A DNA stretch of 64,000 nucleotides, from the NCBI RefSeq assembly GCF_032884065.1, contig NC_088868.1:39238867-39302866 (forward strand). Reading direction: 5' to 3'. The notes beneath the pieces were generated by a model. That model saw only the letters and a program-made list of their open reading frames with translations, did no database searches and was not told where the DNA came from. Positions 49,941 through 59,292 of the stretch are shown in pieces. Each line of letters begins with the position of its first letter. Within the stretch, counting starts at the first letter, position 1. The position numbers and the translations under genes were made by a program. Origin of the DNA: Artemia franciscana (lineage: Eukaryota; Arthropoda; Branchiopoda; Anostraca; Artemiidae).

Positions 49941-51259
49941 TATAATTCCCAGAGTAAAGTAATGATATTGTTTTTTCTTCCATATTTATAGTTGAGTGGG
50001 GTGGCCTAGTGTTCTTTCATTTTATGTATTTTGTTTTCACTATTTTCCCCTCGGACAAACTTTGCTTTTTAGGGGAGGTAGTAACCATTTCCTTGTTTAT
50101 TATCTGCTTAATGAATTAATTCTTCTTTTTCTATAAATAAAATTGGTTATCTCAAGTTTTGATTGAATTTCTTTGAAGAAAAAAGGATTGTCAGAGGGGT
50201 TGATCGACATCCAGTCACTTTTCACTCTTAAACATGAACAATAGAACTTGCAGTTTCCAATCGAATGACCCCCTTCCAAAGTTACACTGACAACTCCTTC
50301 TGTACAAATTCCAAACTGAAAAAAACATATACATTTTACCCGCTTCGCTCTTCACTTAGGCAGCACTTTTTAGCGCTGTTAAACGCTGGCTATCATTCAA
50401 CCGAGTTGCTTTTTACTCACAGTTTGCTAACTTGAACTGCTTGAAAGTTCTTCTAAAAAAAGTGTTATGCAATATTAATTTTTATTGTGAGGAAGAATCA
50501 TCGACCAGATGCTCGGTATTTCTGTGTGTTGGAGGGTGTGAATGTTTGTTCTTATTTTCAACCGTGCAATTTTCCAAAGGCAATCACACATTATTAGCAC
50601 TTAGCACCAATTTTCGAAATAAGTGTTTATTCTATTTTTACCTTCAAAAATGATAACCTAAATTCAAGAATTGCTCATGTTTAGCATATTCTTACGAATT
50701 AAATATCGTTGATTTTTTTCTCCTACCAATATATTTAGCGAACGCAAATAAAACTTGCATTGCTCTAAGCAGTTCAACAAGATGTGTAAAAAACCAAAAT
50801 ACAAATAAAAATAAAATTAATACCAAACATTAAAATAAAAACAAAATACCTGTAACTGAAGCTTCGACACTTTTTTGTTTTTTTTTCATACTTTATTTTC
50901 TTATTAATTTGGTGTCTGTAGTCGACAGGGAACATATATCCTTACCCTGAGAACATATTTCAAATTTTTTGGATAATGGAATATATTTACCACCTTTTTA
51001 GGGAAGGGGGGGAGAGCTCAAATTTTGTTCATTGTGCTGATTGCATGCAATGAGAATTGTAGCTTAAAGTAATTTTCTACGAATACAGCTGATATTTCCC
51101 GGAAAATATTTGACCTGAATTCAACGAAATTACAGGCAAGCTTCTAAGGATGTTCAGTTGAAAAAAAAAGCTTTTATCCTTCTGCTTGCACCTTCGGGTT
51201 GATTAAAAGAGCCACCCATACCTTACTATAATAATGATACTTATGAATTTTAAATCTAG
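49941..51259. other. Upstream region of gene A
   Basis: No recognisable gene. The ORF at 50432-50653 has no supported start or homology. If gene A has a non-coding first exon it should lie here or further left, because the coding exon begins at an acceptor. Confidence 0.45.
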
Positions 51260-51261
51260 GA

Positions 51262-52139
51262 ATGGAACTTGTGTTTCTACTTGTTATCCTTTCCTCCACG
51301 GGAAATGGGATAACAAAGGCTTATAAAATTGGAGATTTCCGGAGTAATCTGAAGGATTTCAAAACTAAGTCCAGTCAAAACACAAAATCTTTTTTAAACA
51401 GGATATATTTCGGCCGTAAAAATGTAGAAAGCTACGAAGTCGACACTGCCAGACATATAAATACCCAACAGAGGTCGGATCAAGGAAAGAAGAGTATTAT
51501 GACAAAGATGCATTCAGGCCTTGAAAAAATGGAAAAAATCACACTACAGAGCGTTAAAAATAATCAAAATGGAAGAAGAAGTGATTTTGGTTCCAAAAAT
51601 TTAGGAGTGAGACCAAATAATTTATTAGTTAATAATGGTAATTACAAGTATTTAGCTTCAAAGCCTAGTAGCAATGTAACTATACCCAAAAAAAACAAGC
51701 AAAAAACTTTTGAAACTAATAAAGAAGAGTCCCTTGAAGAAACTATAGAAACTTGGATCCAACAGATGTCGCTATACTTCCTTGGTTACACGAACGAAAA
51801 GGATATAAAACTTCCTGACAATTTCACTGAAGGCTACATCTATGATGGTAATTGGCGACTAATAGGCCATCAACTTGCCTTGGCTATAATAGAAAATATT
51901 ATATTTACTTATATTTTGGTAAGAGGTGTCAGAATAAGGCCTAAACCATGGGCAAGGGAACTGGGTAATAAGCTACATCGTCTAAAGTTGAAGTCACATG
52001 TCAGAACAACTATTACAAAACGTGATGTGAGTGGTGATATGATGATCGTTCAAAGAATTAATGATTTCCTCCTTAAGCTTCTAAGAGCTGAAGAATGTTT
52101 TGAGGAGACTATTTGTCGGATTCTTCCTAATAATTTGAG
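51262..52139 (+). CDS. Gene A, main coding exon: secretory/membrane protein of unknown family
   Basis: Coding starts at ATG 51262, two bases after an acceptor (AAATCTAG|GA-ATG), so the 5' leader is on another exon. Residues 1-20 (MELVFLLVILSSTGNG...) form a signal peptide. Residues 21-160 are basic, polar and probably disordered, with an N-x-T sequon at 138. A second sequon is at 187. A motif GYIYDGNW (191-198) leads into a hydrophobic segment at about 200-220 (LIGHQLALAIIENIIFTYIL). A basic region and ECFEETIC (C279, C285; C-x5-C) follow. The exon closes at AG|GTATGT (GT at 52140-52141) in phase 2; read-through adds 12 residues and a stop. An internal TTG|GTAAGA at 51919 is an alternative donor I consider less likely because the frame stays open and reaches a Cys motif. 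I recognise no named family. Cys pairs of C-x5-C spacing occur in several arthropod secreted families (DM4/DM12, for example), but the resemblance is weak. Confidence 0.8.
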
Positions 52140-53129
52140 GTATGTTCAAATATTTTTAATTTCTTTGGATACTTATTAGTAACATTTTTTACTCCTGAAA
52201 ACAGTTGCTTAAAATCTTAATTTTTTTGTTAAATTTCCAAAAGCTTAAGAGTATTTTGAATACATTGTTTGTCGTGTTGTCCTTGTTAAGCCAAGGATGC
52301 TTAAATTTTTTCGCCATTATTTAAAATTGTCTTAGTGACTAAGCTAACAAATTTTAAGCGATTAATGACGATTTTCTAAAGAATTTTCTAACATTTGAAA
52401 AGTGTTTTGCGAAGATTATTTGACGGATTGTTCCCTTTAATTGGAGGCTTCTTCAATAATTTCAAATTTCTCGGCTACGTATTAGCGGTGTTAGAAAGGC
52501 TAATGTAGGGATTTAACTATTCTAATGGTTAATTGAAGTATTAACAATTTTCCAATTAATGTTAAAGAAAAATATGTTTAGGGGAGACTTTAAATTGAAG
52601 CATTCCTGTTATTTCAAGGACTGCTCAAAGACTATAAATTTTTCCGCTATTTATTAAAGATTTTTACGATTAATTGAAGTATTAGCGAAATTGTTAATAT
52701 ATCTTAGGGTTAATCTTTGTGATAAACCCTGCTTTGATTTTCTGCTACTTTTCCATTTTTTTAAGAAAAATCATCTGCCTAACTGTCTTTAGCCATAAAT
52801 AATTTAGACACACAGGAAGAAACATCTTGTGTATTTCTTAAAATTTTCTGTTATAAAGAGTTCAAATTTTCAAAAGAATTTTTTTTGGTACATTTTGTTT
52901 TTTTTTGCCATGAAAATCTAGTGACTGTTTACATAAATATGAATTATGTATGAATAAAAGAAGTGTATCTTGTATAATTTTTTTTTCACCTTAATGTACC
53001 TGACCAAACAGTTATTTTTATTTGAGCTTACCAACTTTAATGATACCTAAAGAAATATATAGTTAGAAAGAAATGAAAATCAAGTAAAAATTTCGACAAG
53101 GAACCGTCAAGTCGTCCTCAGTGCTAAAA

Positions 53130-54110
53130 TTAAATAAAAAAAACAAGTTTTTTCAACTGAAAGTAAGGAGCAATATTAAAACTTAAAACGAACAGAAATT
53201 ACTTCGTATATGAATATATACGTATATTCGTATATGTTATTGTTTTAAAAAGAAGAGTTGAGAGTAAGAGTCAAACTTTAGCGTAAAGAGCGGGGCGTTG
53301 ATGAGGCAGCCCCTTTCATATACGAAGTAAATTCTGTTCGTTTTCAGTTTTAATGTCGCTCCTTACCTTCAGTTGAAAAAATTTGTTTTTTTTTAATTTA
53401 ATTTCTGAATGCTTTTGAATCAATGCATGTTTTGATTTTGGCTCTCCGCAGAGGAATAATTAAAACGAAATTTGCATATTTTTTATTTTTTTGGCTAAAT
53501 GGCTTTCTCATAATTTTGATCAAATGATTTTGATAAAAAAAGAGCAGGGGAGGACCCCTAGTTGCCCTCCAATTTTTTGGTTAATTAAAAAGGCAACTAG
53601 AATTTTAATTTTTTACGAATCTTTTTATTAGTAAAAGATATAATTTTGTCCCAATTCATTAAGAATGACCCCTGAATCTCAAAGCCGTAGAATAAATAGT
53701 TGACATTACTAAAAATACTTTAGCGTAAAGATCGAGGTATTAGGAGGAGGTGAGCCCCTCATATGGGTAATAACTTTTGTTCGTTTTAATGCTGCTCCTT
53801 CCAGCTGAAAAAAAAACTTTTTCATATTTATTTTTTCATTGTTTTTTTTTAAGTAATGCTAGTAAATCCTGCTTTCCCTTCATGGAAATTTTCTTCTCCC
53901 ATGACAAATTCCTCGATGGAAAGCTCCCCCAGCATATCCTCTTCTTCTCAACCCCTCCCCCAACCAAAAACTCCTCCTGAAAACGCCTGTACACTTCCCA
54001 ATAACCATTACTATATGTAAGCACTGGTCAAAGTTTGTAACTTGTAGCCCCTCCCACGGGGACTGTGGGGGAGTAAGTCGTCCCCAAAGACAGTGGAAGT
54101 ATTCGAAGTG
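53130..54110 (+). repeat. Foldback-family repeat, forward arm
   Basis: It starts TTTTTTCAACTGAAAGTAAG, includes the end-module hairpin (AACTTAAAACGAACAGAAAT against its reverse, 53170-53350) and then the body through GACTGTGGGGGAGTAAGTCG near 54065. It corresponds to 15512-16580 and is inverted relative to the block that follows. Confidence 0.85.
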
Positions 54111-54404
54111 GAAGTATTTTATTTTGTCAAAGCGTGACAAAGTCAAAGCGTGTGGAAGCTTCGAAGTTGAAGTATTTTATTTTGTCAAAGCGTTTTAAAG
54201 ATAAAAATTGTCTATCGAAAATGAAAAAAGAAAAAAAAGAAAAAAACTCTATGAGAACTTTAGGAATTATTTCATCGCATCGAGTTTTTTTCAGATGTAG
54301 AAAAAAAACTTCTGTATTAAACCTTTAATTTGAAATAAATATCACCATAGGAAACTAAAGAAAAGAATGAAGAAACCCAGTAACCAAGTAATCAAACAGT
54401 TCGT
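54110..54404. repeat. Short duplication between inverted repeat arms
   Basis: GAAGTATTTTATTTTGTCAA occurs twice (about 54109 and 54169) with GGAAGNNTCGAAG-like words; the rest is A-rich. It separates the forward and reverse foldback copies. The 64-aa ORF here is part of this and unsupported. Confidence 0.6.
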
Positions 54405-56720
54405 GGTAACGAACTGTAGTAAGGAGCGACCCGGCTTAATAGTAACCGGAAAACTCTAAAAAATGGAATTTTGATAACACTAGCTATATCAAAAGAATGG
54501 CATTGCAATGCTGATTTTAAACATATAAGTTTCATAAAGTTTAGTCTTACCCATCAAAAGTTACGAGCCTGAGAAAATATGCCTATTTTAGAAAATAGGG
54601 GAAAACACCCACTAAAAGTCATAGAATCTTAACAAAAATCACACCATCAGATTCAGACCTGCATAAGCAAGGAAGTCAAAATTTGCCTATTTTAGAAAAT
54701 AGGAAGTAAGCAAATAATTAACGTTAAATAAATCAGATTCAGCGTATCAGAGAACTGTATGGTAGAAGTTTCAAGCTCCTATCTACAAAAATGTGTAGTT
54801 TTGTATTTTCTGCCAGAAGGCAGATCACGAGATGCGTGTTTATTTGTTTGTTTGTTTGTTTGTTTTGTTTTTTTCCAGGGGTGATTGTATTGACCGATTG
54901 GTCCTAGAATCTTTCGAGAGGGCTCATTCTAACGGAAATAAAAAGTTCTAGTGCCCTTTTTAAGTGACCGAAAAAATTGAAGGGCCCCTAGGCCCCTCCC
55001 ACGTTAATTATTTTCCCGAAGTCAACGGATCGAAATTCCGAGATAGCAATTTTATTCAACGTAGTCGAAAAACCTTATAACTATGTCATTGGTGATGACT
55101 TACTCCTCCACAGTCCCCTTGGGAGGGGCTACAAATTACAAACTTTGACCAGTGCTTACATATAGTAATGCTTATTGGGAAGTGTATGACGTTTTCGGGG
55201 GGAGTTTTGGTTGGGTCGAGGGGCTGGCAAGAGGGGTATATGTTGAGGGAACTTTCCATTGAGGAATTTGTCATGGGGGAAGAAAATTTCCATTTTCTTC
55301 CATTAGTATTATTTTTAGCATTATTAAAAACAAAACAATGAAAAATTAAATATGAAAAGTTTTTTTTAGCTGAAAGTAAGGAGCGGTATTAAAACTTAAA
55401 ACAAATAGTAATTATTACGTATATGAGGGGCTCACCTCCTCCTAATACCTCGCTCTTTACGCTAAAGTATTTTTAGTGATTTCAACTATTTCTTCTACGG
55501 CTTTTGTGATTCAGGGGTCATTCTTAATGAATTGGGACAAAATTTAATCTTTAGTGTAAAAGCGAGGTACTGACGAGGGGGTGAAGCCCTCATATATGTA
55601 ATAAAAACATGAGATTAAAAAAGTTTGTTACGTAAGCTAATTTATAAATTACGTTTATCTTTTACTAATAGAAACATTCTTAAAAAATTAAATGTTCTAG
55701 TTGCCTTTTTAAGTAATCAAAAAATCGCAGGGCAACTAGGCTTCTTCCACCGTTCCTTTTTTTCTCAAAATCATTCGATCAAAATAATGAGAAAGCCATT
55801 TAGCCAAAAAAAAAAGAATTTTGCAGATTTTGTGTTGTTTATTCTTCAGCGGAGAGCCAAAATCAAAACATGCATTGATTCAAAAACGTTCAGAAATTAA
55901 ACTAGAAAAACAATTTTTTTTTGTTGGGAGGAGGTTGGGAGGAGGGGTTGACAAGAGGGGTAGATGTTGAGGGAATTTTCTATCGAGGAATTTGTCATGG
56001 GGGAAGAAAATTTCCATGAAGGGAGCAAAAGATTTTCTAGCATTATTCAAAACAAAACAATGAAAAGACAAATAGGAAAAGTTTTTTTTAGCTGAAAATA
56101 AGGAGCAGTATTAAACTTAAAACGAATAGTAATTATTACGTATATGAGGGGCTCACCTCCTCCTAATACCTCGCTCTTTACGCTAAAGTATTTTTAGTGA
56201 TTTCAACTATTTCTTCTACGGCTTTTGTGATTCAGGGGTCATTCTTAATGAATTGGGACAAAATTTAATCTTTAGTGTAAAATTGAGGCACTGACGAGGG
56301 GGTGAAGCCCTCATATATGCAATAAAAACATGATATTACAAAAGTTTGTTACGTAAGCTAATATATAAGTTACGTTTATCTTCTACTAATAGAAACATTC
56401 GTAAAAAATTAAAAGTTCTAGTTGCTTTTTTAAGTAATCAAAAATCGCAGGGCAACTAGGCTTCCTCCACCGTTCCTTTTTTTCTCAAAATCATTTGATC
56501 AAAACAATGAGAATGCCATTTAGCCAAAAAAAGAATTTTGCAGATAATGTGTCGATTATACTTCAGCGAAGAGCCAAAATCAAAACATGCATTGATTCAA
56601 AAAAGTTTAGAAATTAAATTAAAAAAACAAGTTTTTTTAGCTGAAACTAAGGAGCGACCTTAAAACTTAAAACGAACATAAATTACTTCGTAATTTCTCG
56701 AACAGAATTCGCTCGAGATT
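54405..56720 (-). repeat. Foldback-family repeat, reverse arm with a ~716-bp tandem duplication
   Basis: Reverse-complement of the family: it opens GTAAGGAGCGACCCGGCTTA (the family's right end) and continues through the body (54840-55320). It then carries two tandem copies of the inner module at about 55360-56075 and 56085-56700, each with AAAACTTAAAACNAATAGTAAT- and CACCTCCTCCTAATACCTCG-like words. ORFs at 55625 and 55880 recur between copies and are repeat shadows. Confidence 0.85.
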
Positions 56721-57937
56721 GGATTTTCCAAACTAATTTCCAAGAAATCCAGAAGAGACGCTAAATATATTCTCCGGTTCTCAGACAGAAAATGTAATGT
56801 CTTGCAGGAGTACGCATATTTTTTTCTGAAGAAGTTTTACTTCTGCAGCAAGTGTTTCACCTTGCGTCACGATTTCCACATCCAGAAATAGTTTCGAGTT
56901 CACGAATGCTATCACTTCCGAGAGACACCCCGTTGATTACGAAAAGAAAAACAAATTGAGGAAGCTGTTGCCTCTCTCTGCAACACAGTTAGAATTTTTG
57001 AAGTGCTTAAAAGTCTTTTGAAATCAACAAAAATTTATTTTCTTGGTTCAACATCAAAACCCTGGCAATAATTTGAATGTTAACAAAATAAATAGCAAAT
57101 TGGGAAAAGTAATGCACTTAAGATGCAAGCAAACTTTTTCATATCTAGACCAAAGGTCGAACTAGTGCAGATACCAGTTTCCGGGTTCTATTTCTTTGGC
57201 TGGCAATGCTTTGCGGGTGTACTATAATGCATGTATGATGAAAAGTTTATTGCCACATATAAATAAAATTAAATACTGCAAACCAGTGTAAAAAAAACAA
57301 ACATTTTAAATCTGTATTGGAATACAACTTTCTATAGCTAAACAAAAACAAGCGTCTACAACCATAGTCCGGAAAGATGGACAAGTTCCGATGTCTTCGA
57401 ACGGACTCACTCAAGAAGATTTACCATTCAGTCGAAGACTTACCCTTCAACTATTGAAGAATCAATCGTTGGTTATCGAATCCCCATAACCAACAATTGA
57501 TCCAGGCAATGGTCTAATCCAAATATATTTCAAAGGACAAACTTGACGTTTTAAAACGAAGCTAGCCCGGCGTAAACTAGCCCAGCCCTTAAAAAGTTAG
57601 CCCGGCTATTCATATGTAAATTTAGCGTGAACATGTTCCTTTTAATTTCCAGTTCATTGTTAGAAGTATTAGTCAGCTCAAAATTAATAGATTGGCAAAT
57701 TTAGTTCATCGAAACAAAGTTTTCTTTTGAAAAAGCTAGAGGGACCTGACTTGAAAGGTAGTAACCAGAACTAGTAAAGATAAAAAAGGTAGCCTTTTAC
57801 AGGCTGGAGAAAAATTGTAGACACGTTTTGTAAGCTTTAAAATATCTTTCATTTTTATATTAATGTTTTGTATAATAATCTTGTTCCATACTGTGTATTT
57901 TGTATTGTGTTTTAAATACTGTTAATATATTTTGTAG

Positions 57938-58073
57938 ATTCGAGCGCTACAGCAAGAAAGCTTTCAGCAGTAAATTTCGCCGACAGTTTCAGAAACACTG
58001 TCAAAACAGACGGAATATGAGAAGTTACACTTGTAAATTCAATAAGCGGTTTGGAAATAATAAAATATTGTGA
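57938..58073 (+). CDS. Gene A, 3' terminal coding exon
   Basis: After a good acceptor (TTAATATATTTTGTAG, AG at 57936-57937) the frame that completes the split Arg codon of the previous exon stays open for 44 codons to TGA at 58071-58073. It reads FERYSKKAFSSKFRRQFQKH, then CQNRRNMRSYTCKFNKRFGN and NKIL. It adds a strongly basic tail with two more cysteines (C314, C325), giving four in a 337-residue protein, all C-terminal. The exon is found only by splice logic: it lacks a useful Met and is short. Phase match, pyrimidine-rich acceptor and composition support it. There is no homology evidence, and other exons could lie in the 5.8-kb intron. Confidence 0.6.
58059..58064 (+). promoter_or_regulatory. 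Candidate poly(A) signal of gene A
   Basis: AATAAA overlaps codons for the last residues of gene A and lies 7 bases before the stop codon. Cleavage 10-30 bases downstream would leave an extremely short 3' UTR. No clearer AATAAA is seen in the next 100 bases. Confidence 0.35.
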
Positions 58074-59290
58074 AAAAGATAATATCTATTTTTATTTATT
58101 TCTTTCCTTAAATATATTTTCATCTCCGTATCAGTCTAATTGTTTGAATGTTAATTATTGTTAGGATTATGCTCAGTAAGCAAGGTTTCGACGCAAAACT
58201 TGTTTTTCGTTGTGTTTTAATACTGATTTGTTAAACTTAGGCTAGCATGAAGAATTCTTCGCTTCACAAATCCAGCTTCAGTGGATATAAACAAATCTTG
58301 ACAATGGCTCTAGAGTATGTGGAGACCGCCAATTCGAACATAAACTATAAGTTCTATTTTCTTTTTAAGCGACCAAAAGGATTGGGGTAACAAGTTCCTC
58401 CTACAGTCCTTTTCCGCCAAAGTCGTCTGATCAAAATTTGGGACAGAAGTTTCAAGCTCCCATCTGCAAAAAGGTGGATTTTTTTATTCTTAGCCTGTTG
58501 ATCAGGGACAAGTTTTTATTATTTTTTACTTAGTTTTTTAGTTTTTTCCCAGGGGAAATCGCATTGAGGCAATGGTTCTAGAATATGGAGAGACGGCCCA
58601 TTCGAAATAAAATTATGGGTTCTAGCTTCTTTTTAAGCGACCGCAAAAATTAGGGGAATCTTGTTCCTTCCACTGCCCTTTTCCCCCAGAGTCGTCTGAT
58701 AAAAATTTGGGATAGAGGTTTCAAGCTCCCATCTTCCAAAAGGTGGATTTTTTTTCTTATCTTGTTATAAAGGATACGTGTTCATTTGTTTTTTAGTTTT
58801 TTTTCCCAAGAGAAAATCATATTAGCCCAATGGTTCTAGAATACGGGAAGACGGCCTACTTGAACATAAATTATAGATTATAGTTCCTTTTTAAGCTACC
58901 ACAAGGATTTGAGGGAACTGGTTACACCCACGGCGATGTTCCCCAAAAGTCACCCAATTAAAATTTGAGATGATTCAGCATAGTTGAAATGTCCAATATG
59001 ACTCACCCTCCGAAAGTTCAAATTTATGTCTTAATTCCTTAAGAACGACTCCTGAGACACATGAATCACTTATTCAAAAAAACATGCTAAAGTCAGAATG
59101 AATCACCGCTTATACTGCTGAATCACCGCTATGAATACTGGGTCTACCTAAATCTAAGATCGATTTATAAGAAGGCTCTGCATTTATTTAAAATTGTTGT
59201 TGATTTCAACTTCTGATTTTACAATAAGTTGATTTTACCCCCCCCCCTTGCCTCTTGACAAAAATTTGTACTCCTTTTTTTATTTTATAG
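58074..59290. other. Region between gene A and gene B
   Basis: About 1.2 kb. It must hold the gene A 3' end and either the promoter plus first exon of gene B or part of its first intron, because gene B's coding exon also starts at an acceptor. More than half is the tandem repeat listed next. Confidence 0.55.
58302..58985. repeat. Three tandem ~260-bp units
   Basis: Units start with CAATGGNTCTAGA at 58302, 58570 and 58828 (offsets 268 and 258). Each contains CTTTTTAAGCGACC-like, GTCGTCTGATCAAAATTTGG-like and TTTCAAGCTCCCATCT-like words. The unit is related to the interior of the foldback family (compare 54860-55060), so this is an amplified internal piece of that repeat directly upstream of gene B. 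Confidence 0.85.
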
Positions 59291-59292
59291 GA

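Larger units (their letters stand above)
52140..57937. other. Gene A intron (5.8 kb)
   Basis: Bounded by GTATGT at the left and TTTTGTAG at the right, and filled mainly with inverted copies of the foldback-family repeat (53130-56720). The stretches 52140-53130 and 56720-57937 show no repeat or exon I can support. An additional small exon cannot be excluded. Confidence 0.6.

Noticed and set aside
51915..51925. TTG|GTAAGA as the end of gene A's exon
   Set aside because: A good donor by sequence, but the frame stays open for 74 more codons, includes a Cys pair and ends at another donor with a phase-matched acceptor downstream.
59248..59292. Upstream ATG extending gene B by 15 residues
   Set aside because: The extension is the polypyrimidine tract and AG of a strong acceptor. 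Starting at 59293 gives a clean signal peptide and matches gene A's exon start.
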